A stretch of 64,000 nucleotides of DNA from Chryseobacterium defluvii (GTDB lineage Bacteria > Bacteroidota > Bacteroidia > Flavobacteriales > Weeksellaceae), in the NCBI RefSeq assembly GCF_014204415.1, contig NZ_JACHLE010000006.1, positions 62,001-126,000 of the forward strand, given 5' to 3'. Positions 37,325 through 45,345 of the stretch are shown here, one piece after another. Numbering within the stretch: position 1 is the first letter of the stretch; each line of letters begins with the position of its first letter. The position numbers and the translations under genes were made by a program. The notes below the pieces were generated by a model. It was not told the origin of the DNA and ran no database searches. It was given only the letters and a program-made list of their open reading frames with translations.

Positions 37325-37963
37325 TTAAAATTCAAGGCCGTTTGGGAAAGCTTTTTTTCTGAAAATTAATAATAAAGCTGCCCCTATGGTGATTGCTGAG
37401 TCCGCAACATTGAAAATATATTTGAAAAACTCAATATGCTTTCCGCCGATTAGCGGTACATTTTCAGGCACATTCCAGTCTACCAGAGGAAAGTGGAGCA
37501 TATCAACCACACAGCCCTTCATGAAGGTAGAGTATCCTTCTCCGAAAGGAACAAACTTAGAAACTCCGCCATAGCCGATCCATCGGTCGATGCTGGGATC
37601 ATAGACGGTTCCGCTGTCGAATATCAGTCCGTAAAACATTCCGTCGATGAGATTGCCTATTGCTCCTGCAAAGATCATTGCCATAGGAATCAGGAGATAA
37701 TTCGATTCGCCTCTCTGAAGCCATTTTTTGAAAAGGTAGACCATCCCTCCAATCAGGCATATTCTTACAATGACAAGGAAATATTTGCCAATGATCCCCC
37801 CAAAATGAAGTCCGTAGGCCATACCGGGATTTTCTACGAAAGTAAGCTTGAAGCCCGGAAAAACAGAGATGCTGTCATCCAGGTTAAAATGGGTTTTAAT
37901 ATAAATTTTTGAAGCCTGATCAATTAATAGTATAAGGAAAGTTACAGCTAATATCTTTTTCAT
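37325..37963 (-). CDS. lspA: Lipoprotein signal peptidase (signal peptidase II)
   Basis: Inner-membrane aspartyl protease that cleaves prolipoproteins. The catalytic aspartates are expected at D107 (GNLIDGMFYG) and D188 (FNVADSAITIG). At 212 residues it is longer than E. coli LspA because of about 50 extra residues between the two motifs, common in Bacteroidota. Four membrane helices. Downstream of ileS and dksA-like genes, the classical ileS-lspA neighbourhood with small genes inserted. Confidence 0.95.
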   Translation of the reverse strand: MKKILAVTFLILLIDQASKIYIKTHFNLDDSISVFPGFKLTFVENPGMAYGLHFGGIIGKYFLVIVRICLIGGMVYLFKKWLQRGESNYLLIPMAMIFAGAIGNLIDGMFYGLIFDSGTVYDPSIDRWIGYGGVSKFVPFGEGYSTFMKGCVVDMLHFPLVDWNVPENVPLIGGKHIEFFKYIFNVADSAITIGAALLLIFRKKAFPNGLEF

Positions 37964-38020
37964 AAGGGAGAATAGAATTGTTTTGTAGGTCTTAAGGAAT
38001 CGCCTTTTTCTGCGATTTTA

Positions 38021-38212
38021 TTACAATCCTTTTGGTTTAGAAGGTTTTGCTATTTTCTCATTTTTCTTATCGACAATTTTCTTGATTGTCTTCTGATTAT
38101 GATGAGTATTTTTGGTATGGAATTTTTCAAAACGGATGTTCATTTCTTTCAAAACACTTTTCAAAGCATTAAGTTCCATTGCATTTTTGGTGTGTACGAT
38201 TATAGATTCCAT
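38021..38212 (-). CDS. Small DUF2683-like protein
   Basis: A 63-residue protein (MESIIVHTKNAMELNALKSV) with a short beta-alpha N-terminal fold and a Lys-rich tail. The N-terminus resembles DUF2683-type small proteins, some of which are annotated as antitoxin-like. No toxin partner adjoins it. Same strand as lspA and the dksA-like gene. Confidence 0.6.
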   Translation of the reverse strand: MESIIVHTKNAMELNALKSVLKEMNIRFEKFHTKNTHHNQKTIKKIVDKKNEKIAKPSKPKGL

Positions 38213-38230
38213 TTTTATCGGTCTGGATTT

Positions 38231-38476
38231 TTACATTTTAGACAATTCATCAAGCCTTTTCCTGTCTTTGGGAGATAGGTCATTGATGCCGTTTTTGCCC
38301 ATTTTGCTTAAAAGCTTATCTATTTCTTTCTCTCTTTCACGTTTATCAGAGTTAAACTGATCATCGATCGTATAGTTCTTTTGTTTGTCCGGAAAGAATC
38401 TGTTTTTGATCCATTCTCTGTTGAAAAACCATAAAACAATAACAAGGATGATCCCTAAAATCAAATATTCGCTCAT
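38231..38476 (-). CDS. Small single-helix membrane protein
   Basis: An 81-residue protein with one N-terminal membrane helix (MSEYLILGIILVIVLWFF) and a charged cytoplasmic tail ending DLSPKDRKRLDELSKM. The tail resembles the C-terminal segment of some flavobacterial rhomboid-like proteins. Function unknown. It lies 18 nt upstream of the DUF2683-like gene. Confidence 0.65.
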   Translation of the reverse strand: MSEYLILGIILVIVLWFFNREWIKNRFFPDKQKNYTIDDQFNSDKREREKEIDKLLSKMGKNGINDLSPKDRKRLDELSKM

Positions 38477-38554
38477 GGATATATATTAAAAATCAGGTTT
38501 ATAAAGTATTTAAAGAATACAATATAAACCCAAAATTATTTGTTGGCCTTACGG

Positions 38555-38935
38555 CTATTTTTGCATATTTTTCGCCTCAATGCTCAATGTAGCATGGGGA
38601 ACAGCCAGAAGCCTTTCCTTAGGAATTAATTTTCCGGTTACCCTGCAAACTCCGTAAGTTTTATTTTCAATTCTTATCAAAGCATTTTTCAGATCACGAA
38701 TAAATTTTTCCTGTCTTCCTGCCAAAATTGCATTCTGCTCTTTGCTGAGTGTTTCTGCACCTTCTTCAAAAGCTTTGAAAGTAGGGGAAGTATCATCTGT
38801 CCCATTATTCTGGTCATTGATAAAGCTTTCATTGATCAATGTTAAATCTTTCTCTGCTTTTGCAATCTTTTCGTGAATGATTTTCTTAAATTCCTGTAAA
38901 TCAGCATCACTATATCTTACTCTTTCGTCTGACAT
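38555..38935 (-). CDS. TraR/DksA-family protein with degenerate zinc finger
   Basis: A 126-residue DksA-like protein: N-terminal coiled coil, then a remnant C4 zinc finger where the four ligands read C, T, S, A (YGVCRVTGKLIP and LSIEAKN) instead of four cysteines. In DksA the tip of the coiled coil reaches the RNA polymerase secondary channel; a zinc-independent paralogue with CxxT/CxxA is known in Pseudomonas. It lies 59 nt downstream of ileS, likely in the same transcript. Confidence 0.85.
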   Translation of the reverse strand: MSDERVRYSDADLQEFKKIIHEKIAKAEKDLTLINESFINDQNNGTDDTSPTFKAFEEGAETLSKEQNAILAGRQEKFIRDLKNALIRIENKTYGVCRVTGKLIPKERLLAVPHATLSIEAKNMQK

Positions 38936-38994
38936 GTTCTTTTCTCTTTTTTAATAAATTTATGAAATGGAATTTGAAATACAACAATTAAACG

Positions 38995-41900
38995 TTAATA
39001 TTTTTCAACATTTACTTTAAAAGTAACTTCATCTATTTCGATTTCGTTAAAATTTGAAAGTGAAGATACAATTTCTATTTTATTTGACAAGACTTCTGAT
39101 GAAATATATTGTTCATTTTTCTGAACATCATGAAGGAAGGGTGAGCTTTCTTCCATGAAGATATTAATTCTGTCAGTCAGGTCAAAATCTTTGTCTTTTC
39201 TTAGATTTTGAATTCTGTTAATGAACTCTCTTGCAATCCCTTCAGATTTTAACTCGTCAGTTAACGTCAAATCTAATGCCACAGTTGTTTTTCCATCAGA
39301 AGTTACCGTCCAGCCGGGAATATCTTTAGTGGAAATCTCAACGTCTTCAAGGGTGATCTCATATCCCTGAACATCTATTTTTCCTTCTTTTTCAAGGCTT
39401 GAGATCTGCTCCGGAGAAAAATCGGCAATTGCTCCTCCAACCGTTTTCATGTCTTTTCCTAATTTAGGGCCGAGCGCTTTGAAATTAGGTTTTATCTGTT
39501 TTACAATTAAATGAGAGGCTTCCTCTGCATTGATCAATTGTAACTCTTTTACATTTACTTCCTGTTTAATCAGTTCTGCAACTGCCAGGATCTGCTCTTC
39601 CGTTTTGGAATCCAATACAGGAACCAATACTTTTTGTAATGGCTGGCGTACTTTTACGTTTTCCTTCTTTCTTAAGGAGAAAACCATACTGGTAATGTTC
39701 TGGGCCAAATGCGTCTTTTCAACCAGATCCTGATCGATCAGGCTTTCATCTGCAACAGGGAAGTCTGTGAGGTGTACGGATTGGCAATTTTTTTTTCCGG
39801 TTACCTTATTCAGATCCTGATACAGTTGATCCATAAAGAACGGAGCAATGGGTGCTGATAATTTAGCCACTACTTCAAGGCAGGTATATAACGTCTGATA
39901 AGCAGAGATCTTATCTTCCGTATAATCTCCTTTCCAGAAACGTCTTCTGCATAATCTTACATACCAGTTGCTCAGGTTATCGTTCACGAAAGTGCTGATC
40001 GCCCTTGCTACTCTTGTCGGTTCATAATCTTCGTAGAATGCTTTTACTTCCTTAATTAAAAGATTGAGTTCGGAAAGGATCCAACGGTCAATTTCAGGGC
40101 GGTTTTCCACCTCTTTCTCCGAATAGTTAAACCCGTCAACATTCGCATATAAAGCAAAGAATGAATAGGTATTATAAAGCGTTCCGAAGAATTTTCTCCT
40201 TACTTCATCAATTCCTTCAATATCAAATTTCAGATTTTCCCAAGGGTTTGCATTGGAGATCATGTACCAACGCGTTGCATCCGGCCCATAAACGGAAAGT
40301 GTCTCGAACGGATCGATAGCATTTCCTAAACGTTTTGACATTTTCTGGCCGTTTTTATCCAGAACAAGCCCGTTACTCATTACATTTTTGTATGCCACCG
40401 AATCAAATACGGCAGTTCCGATCGCATGAAGCGTATAGAACCATCCACGGGTCTGGTCAACTCCTTCTGCGATAAAATCCGCAGGGAAGGCTTTATTGTT
40501 GTCAATTAATTCTTTATTCTCGAAAGGATAATGCAACTGTGCATAAGGCATAGCTCCTGAATCGAACCAAACATCAATAAGATCGCTTTCACGTTTCATC
40601 GGTTTTCCGGAATCCGAAACCAGAACTACCTGGTCAACCACATTTTTATGGAGGTCAACCAGAGCATAGTTTTGCTCAGACATATTTCCGGTCACAAAAC
40701 CTTTGAACGGGTTTTCCGCCATCAATCCATTTTCAACAGATTTTTCGATCTCGTTGTATAATTCTTCTACGGAACCTATGATCATTTCCTCTTTCAGGTC
40801 ATCGGTTCTCCAGATGGGTAATGGGATTCCCCAGTATCTTGAACGGGATAAGTTCCAGTCGTTGACATTTTCCAGCCAGTTCGCAAAACGTCCTTCTCCT
40901 GTAGCCTTTGGTTTCCAGTTGATCTCTTTATTTAGGTCGACCAGCCTGTCTTTTACGGCAGTCATTTTTACAAACCATGAATCTAAAGGATAATATAGTA
41001 CAGGCTTATCAGTTCTCCAGCAGTGTGGGTAGCTATGAACATATTTCTCTACCTTGAAGGCTTTGTTTTCAGTTTTTAAAAGGATCGCCAACTCTACATC
41101 CCAGGATTTTTCAGGGGCGGTTCCTTCATCATAATATTCGTTCTTGATATATTTTCCTGAGAATACTTCCGGGACATTGTCCCCAACAATGAATTTACCT
41201 TGCAGATCTACTAATGGAACAAGGTTGTCATTTTCATCTTTCACCAACATTGGCGGAATTCCGGCTTCTTTAGCCACTCTGGCATCATCGGCACCAAAAG
41301 TAGGAGCGATGTGAACGATGCCCGTACCATCTTCTGTCGTTACGAAATCTCCTAAGATCACTCTGAATGCTTTTTCAGGAGTCTCATCCGGAGTAAACCA
41401 CGGGATCAGCTGTTCATATTGGGTTCCGGCAAGTTTTTCTCCGGTAAATTCTTTTAAAACTGTGTATGGAATAATCTTGCTTTCCGGAGTGTAGCCGGCA
41501 AAATCCTCCTCGGTTCCTTCAGCATATTTTTTACCGAATACTTTTGGTAAAAGCATTCTTGATAAAACAACTGTTATAGGTTCGAAAGTATATTGATTGA
41601 ATGTTTTAACCAGGTAATATTCGATGTCTCTTCCTACGGCAAGTGCAGTATTGGAAGGCAAAGTCCATGGTGTGGTCGTCCATGCCAGGATGCTTACTTC
41701 TCCGTCAACATTACTGAATAATTCTGAAGATTCTTTTTTTACTTTGAACTGAGCCACAATGGTAGTATCCGAAACATCACGGTAAGTTCCCGGCTGATTA
41801 AGCTCGTGTGAAGAAAGTCCTGTTCCTGCTTTTGGAGAGTAAGGCTGGATCGTATAGCCTTTGTACAAAAGATCTTTAGTGTACAACTGCTTTAGCAGCC

Positions 41901-42384
41901 ACCATACAGTTTCCATATATTTTGACTTGTAGGTGATATACGGATCATCAAGGTCTACCCAATATCCGATCTTTTCCGTAAGGTTATTCCACACGTCCGT
42001 GTAACGCATTACCGCTTCACGGCATGCCTTGTTGTAATCTTCAATGGAGATTTTTTTGCCAATATCTTCTTTCGTGATTCCTAATTCTTTTTCTACACCC
42101 AGTTCCACAGGAAGCCCATGTGTATCCCAGCCCGCTTTACGGAAAACCTGCTTCCCATTCTGGGTCTGGAAACGGCAGAAAATATCTTTCAGCGCTCTTG
42201 CCATTACGTGGTGAATTCCGGGCATTCCGTTTGCTGAAGGCGGACCTTCATAAAATACAAATTCAGGATTCCCTTCACGAATTTCAACACTTTTACTGAA
42301 TGTTTTATTTTGTTTCCAGAATTCCGATACATTCTCGGCTATATCAATAAGGTTGAGGTTTTTATATTCTTTAAATTGGCTCAT
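38995..42384 (-). CDS. ileS: Isoleucyl-tRNA synthetase
   Basis: Class I synthetase for tRNA-Ile, 1129 residues, the long (eukaryote-like) type often found in Bacteroidota. The HIGH region is PSANGMPGIHHVMARAL; KMSKR is in GQKMSKRLGNAIDP; the editing domain with WTTTPWTLPSNTALAVG and GWDTHGLPVE is clear. The long C-terminus carries an anticodon-binding domain and extra residues. Head of the ileS-dksA-like-lspA run. Confidence 0.97.
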   Translation of the reverse strand: MSQFKEYKNLNLIDIAENVSEFWKQNKTFSKSVEIREGNPEFVFYEGPPSANGMPGIHHVMARALKDIFCRFQTQNGKQVFRKAGWDTHGLPVELGVEKELGITKEDIGKKISIEDYNKACREAVMRYTDVWNNLTEKIGYWVDLDDPYITYKSKYMETVWWLLKQLYTKDLLYKGYTIQPYSPKAGTGLSSHELNQPGTYRDVSDTTIVAQFKVKKESSELFSNVDGEVSILAWTTTPWTLPSNTALAVGRDIEYYLVKTFNQYTFEPITVVLSRMLLPKVFGKKYAEGTEEDFAGYTPESKIIPYTVLKEFTGEKLAGTQYEQLIPWFTPDETPEKAFRVILGDFVTTEDGTGIVHIAPTFGADDARVAKEAGIPPMLVKDENDNLVPLVDLQGKFIVGDNVPEVFSGKYIKNEYYDEGTAPEKSWDVELAILLKTENKAFKVEKYVHSYPHCWRTDKPVLYYPLDSWFVKMTAVKDRLVDLNKEINWKPKATGEGRFANWLENVNDWNLSRSRYWGIPLPIWRTDDLKEEMIIGSVEELYNEIEKSVENGLMAENPFKGFVTGNMSEQNYALVDLHKNVVDQVVLVSDSGKPMKRESDLIDVWFDSGAMPYAQLHYPFENKELIDNNKAFPADFIAEGVDQTRGWFYTLHAIGTAVFDSVAYKNVMSNGLVLDKNGQKMSKRLGNAIDPFETLSVYGPDATRWYMISNANPWENLKFDIEGIDEVRRKFFGTLYNTYSFFALYANVDGFNYSEKEVENRPEIDRWILSELNLLIKEVKAFYEDYEPTRVARAISTFVNDNLSNWYVRLCRRRFWKGDYTEDKISAYQTLYTCLEVVAKLSAPIAPFFMDQLYQDLNKVTGKKNCQSVHLTDFPVADESLIDQDLVEKTHLAQNITSMVFSLRKKENVKVRQPLQKVLVPVLDSKTEEQILAVAELIKQEVNVKELQLINAEEASHLIVKQIKPNFKALGPKLGKDMKTVGGAIADFSPEQISSLEKEGKIDVQGYEITLEDVEISTKDIPGWTVTSDGKTTVALDLTLTDELKSEGIAREFINRIQNLRKDKDFDLTDRINIFMEESSPFLHDVQKNEQYISSEVLSNKIEIVSSLSNFNEIEIDEVTFKVNVEKY

Positions 42385-42421
42385 TGTAAATATCTCAAAA
42401 ATCGATGACTAATTAAGTTTG

Positions 42422-42429
42422 CAAATTTA
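42422..42429 (-). promoter_or_regulatory. -7 element for ileS
   Basis: TAAATTTG on the minus strand, 37 nt before the ileS start. Confidence 0.5.
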
Positions 42430-42542
42430 GTGAATTTTGTCGGTTTATGATATATGTTTTATTTAGGTTCTGTCTATTAAAAACTTCACTTCCAGAATGG
42501 TTGTAAAGGTTGAGATTAATATTGACAGCAGCTTTTTATTTA

Positions 42543-42615
42543 TCTCGCAGATTGAGCAGATAGCGCAGATTTTAGACACAATTATCTGTGGAAATCGTGT
42601 GATCTATGGGAAAAG
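42543..42615. repeat. Degenerate family B element
   Basis: CTCGCAGATTGAGCAGATAG and ATTATCTGTGGAAATCGTGT words in partly inverted order, like the elements at 25594 and 36520. It lies between ileS and the ligase gene that opens the pigment region. Confidence 0.5.
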
Positions 42616-42642
42616 AATAAAAGAAGTATATTTAAGTTTTAA

Positions 42643-42650
42643 TAAATTTG
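42643..42650 (+). promoter_or_regulatory. -7 element opening the pigment cluster
   Basis: TAAATTTG, 19 nt before the TTG start of the ligase gene. Confidence 0.5.
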
Positions 42651-42669
42651 TTGCTTAAAATTAAAGCCA

Positions 42670-43962
42670 TTGGAATTTTATCCATCAATTGAAAAATCAA
42701 CTATTCAGGAAATTAGAAAGTTTCAGGAGGAAAAACTCAGGGAACTTTTAATTTATTTAGATAACCATTCTCCTTTTTACCAAAGGTTATTTAAAGAGAA
42801 TACTATCGATATCTCGGATGTTCAATCTTTAGAAGATCTGCAGAAAATCCCGACCACTACGAAAAACGATCTTCAGCAATATAACCATGACTTTTTCTGT
42901 ATTCCTGATGAAAAAATTGTGGACTACAGTACAACTTCAGGGACTTTAGGTGATCCGGTTACTTTCGGCTTATCAGATAATGATCTTGAAAGGCTGGCAT
43001 ATAATGAGGCTATTTCATTTGCCTGTGCCGGAATACAGAAAGGGGATGTAGTGCAGATGATCACTACTATCGATAAGAGGTTTATGGCGGGTCTTGCTTA
43101 TTTTTTAGGATTAAGGAAAATGGGAGCCAGCGTCGTGAGAATGGGCCCCGGGATCCCGGAGCTTCAATGGGACTCTATATTCAGATATAAGCCTAAATAC
43201 CTGATCACGGTTCCTTCTTTTTTATTGAAAATGATCGATTATGCTGAAAAGCACGGGCTGGATTATAAAAACTCGAGCGTTTATGGAGCAGTTTGCATCG
43301 GGGAAAGCATCAAGAACCAGGATTTTACGGATAATATCCTTTCGCAAAAGATAAAAGAAAAGTGGAATATCAGGCTTTTTTCAACCTATGCTTCTACAGA
43401 AATGAGCACGGCCTTTACGGAATGTGAGTTTCAGGTTGGCGGGCACCATCACCCGGAACTGATCATTACAGAAATCCTTGATGATAATGAAAACCCCGTA
43501 AAGGAAGGAGATTCCGGGGAGTTGACGATCACTACTTTAGGAGTGGAAGCCATTCCTTTATTAAGATTTAAAACAGGAGATATTGTAAAAGCTCATCATG
43601 AACTTTGTCAATGCGGAAGAAATACAATGCGTCTGGGGCCGGTGATTGGCAGGAAACAACAGATGATCAAATATAAGGGAACTACTTTATATCCGCCTGC
43701 CATGAATGATATTCTGAATGATTTCAGTGCCATTTTATGTTATCAGATCGTTATTCAGTCCAATGAGATCGGTTTGGATGAGATCATTATTAAAGTAAGT
43801 ACGGAGAATGAAGATGAAGGATTTGTGAATGAAATCAGGGATCATTTCCGTGCCAAATTGAGAGTGAGCCCTAAAATTGAGATAGTAGATTTTGAAGCAT
43901 TGTTTAAAATTGTTAACAATCCAAACAGCAGAAAACCTGTAACTTTTATTGATTTAAGATGA
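42670..43962 (+). CDS. Adenylate-forming ligase, PaaK-like, flexirubin cluster
   Basis: A 430-residue member of the phenylacetate-CoA ligase/F390-synthetase family, which activates carboxylic acids as adenylates. Motifs: DYSTTSGTLGDPVTF (P-loop), FSTYASTEMST, and RFKTGDIV with the C-terminal IGRKQQMIKYKGTTLYP. Next to tyrosine ammonia-lyase, it is the likely activator of p-coumarate or a related arene acid for loading onto CoA or ACP (inference). The start is TTG at 42670; no ATG is available before residue 100. Followed by a strong terminator. Confidence 0.85.
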   Translation: MEFYPSIEKSTIQEIRKFQEEKLRELLIYLDNHSPFYQRLFKENTIDISDVQSLEDLQKIPTTTKNDLQQYNHDFFCIPDEKIVDYSTTSGTLGDPVTFGLSDNDLERLAYNEAISFACAGIQKGDVVQMITTIDKRFMAGLAYFLGLRKMGASVVRMGPGIPELQWDSIFRYKPKYLITVPSFLLKMIDYAEKHGLDYKNSSVYGAVCIGESIKNQDFTDNILSQKIKEKWNIRLFSTYASTEMSTAFTECEFQVGGHHHPELIITEILDDNENPVKEGDSGELTITTLGVEAIPLLRFKTGDIVKAHHELCQCGRNTMRLGPVIGRKQQMIKYKGTTLYPPAMNDILNDFSAILCYQIVIQSNEIGLDEIIIKVSTENEDEGFVNEIRDHFRAKLRVSPKIEIVDFEALFKIVNNPNSRKPVTFIDLR

Positions 43963-43970
43963 TTTAATTC

Positions 43971-44003
43971 ATAGTTTCGGCGGCCAAAGGCCGCCGAAAC
44001 TAT
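43971..44003. terminator. Strong bidirectional terminator
   Basis: Perfect 15-bp stem ATAGTTTCGGCGGCC / GGCCGCCGAAACTAT with an AAA loop; serves the ligase (plus) and the flavoenzyme (minus). Confidence 0.88.
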
Positions 44004-45248
44004 TTATTGTTGTTCTTTCTCCATTCTAATGAGATTCGCAAGGTTTTTAATGACTGTGTCGTGTTTCTTTACAAACGGATTATCCTTATTCCAGACATAT
44101 CCTGCCAGTACGGCGCAGATCTTTCTTTTTACATCCTCATTTTCAGGCCTGTGGAAAAATAATTCCTGAAGATTTCCGGTGTACCATTCTTTTACATATG
44201 TAGTAAAAACATCCACTCCATATAATATATAATCAGAATATTCTTTTTGCCAGTCTATGGTTTCACCGTTCAATTGCCGTAAGGCTAATTTTGCGGCAAG
44301 CATCCCCGATTCCGTTGCAAAAGCCATTCCCGAAGAGAATACAGGATCCAAAAATTCTGAAGCATTACCCGTTAATGCGAATCCGTCTCCGAATAATTTC
44401 TTCACAGAACACGAATAATCTTTCAGGTGCTTTGGTTCAAACAGGAAATCCACATCCCCGAAACGTTTTACATAATAATCAGATAAAGAAATTGCTTTTC
44501 TCAAGGCCTCCGTTGTATCTCCGTTTTCAGATAATTTTTCAATATAATCTGTAGGACCTACAATTCCTACACTGGTATTTCCGTCCGAAAAAGGAATTAC
44601 CCAAAGCCAGACTTCGGTTTCAATGATATCAAAAGAGATAAGGGTTCCTTCCACACCTTCTTCACGGTTAATGTCATTCACATGAGAAAAAATTGCGGAA
44701 TGAGGAGAAAGTTTAGATGGTTTTTCCAGATTAAGCAAACGGGGTAAAACCCTGCCGTAGCCGCTGGAGTCAATGACAAATTTTGCATGGATTTCTTTAG
44801 CTTCCCCGTTTTTATTGATCACAGTAGTGATAGAATTGGTGCTATTAAACTTGATATCAGTAACCTCGGTTTCGAATTCAAGATCAATTCCTTTATTAAT
44901 GACTTCTTGTGCCAGTGTATTATCAAAATCAGCTCTCGGTACCTGCCACGTCCAGTCCCATCCCTCTCCGAATTTATCACTGAAATCAAAAATGCAGACC
45001 TCGTCACCCCTCAGGAAGCGGGCACCCAGTTTTTTCTCAAAACCCATTTTGTCCAGAGCGGGGAAAAGCCCGGCCTCATCAAAATGATCCATTACCCTTG
45101 GAATCAGGCTTTCGCCTACTACCAATCTGGGGAATTTTGTTTTTTCAACAACCTTTACGTTGACGTTGTTCTTCTTTAAGTATGAAGAAGATACGCATCC
45201 GGAAGGCCCTGCTCCAATTACGAGAACATCAACAAATTCTTTGTTCAT
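44004..45248 (-). CDS. Flavin-dependent halogenase-like oxidoreductase, flexirubin cluster
   Basis: A 414-residue FAD enzyme. The Rossmann motif is GAGPSG (residues 12-17). It has WLWVIP (214-219), matching the WxWxIP motif of flavin halogenases, and FLDPVFSSG (299-307), matching their FxxPxxSxG motif. A lysine pair (K72-K73, in EKKLGARF) lies where the halogenase catalytic Lys is expected. The same fold includes geranylgeranyl-reductase-like enzymes, so halogenation is not proven. Divergent from the ammonia-lyase. Chlorinated flexirubins have been described, which makes the idea reasonable. Confidence 0.8.
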   Translation of the reverse strand: MNKEFVDVLVIGAGPSGCVSSSYLKKNNVNVKVVEKTKFPRLVVGESLIPRVMDHFDEAGLFPALDKMGFEKKLGARFLRGDEVCIFDFSDKFGEGWDWTWQVPRADFDNTLAQEVINKGIDLEFETEVTDIKFNSTNSITTVINKNGEAKEIHAKFVIDSSGYGRVLPRLLNLEKPSKLSPHSAIFSHVNDINREEGVEGTLISFDIIETEVWLWVIPFSDGNTSVGIVGPTDYIEKLSENGDTTEALRKAISLSDYYVKRFGDVDFLFEPKHLKDYSCSVKKLFGDGFALTGNASEFLDPVFSSGMAFATESGMLAAKLALRQLNGETIDWQKEYSDYILYGVDVFTTYVKEWYTGNLQELFFHRPENEDVKRKICAVLAGYVWNKDNPFVKKHDTVIKNLANLIRMEKEQQ

Positions 45249-45277
45249 CTTTGATTTTTTATTTTAATAATAACTTA

Positions 45278-45285
45278 TATCTTTG
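45278..45285 (+). promoter_or_regulatory. -7 element for the ammonia-lyase gene
   Basis: TATCTTTG, an exact match, 60 nt before ATG 45346. It lies back to back with the divergent element at 45289. Confidence 0.5.
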
Positions 45286-45288
45286 CCG

Positions 45289-45296
45289 CAAAATTA
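45289..45296 (-). promoter_or_regulatory. -7 element for the halogenase-like gene
   Basis: TAATTTTG on the minus strand, 40 nt before the start at 45248. Only 3 nt separate it from the plus-strand -7 element, so the two divergent promoters would compete for polymerase. Confidence 0.5.
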
Positions 45297-45345
45297 ATGA
45301 CAATTAATTAATATCTTATAAAATTATCTATTATTACTTTAATTG

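Noticed and set aside
37493..37912. 139-codon open frame on the plus strand inside lspA
   Set aside because: Antisense shadow of a clear lspA gene; no family motif and biased composition.
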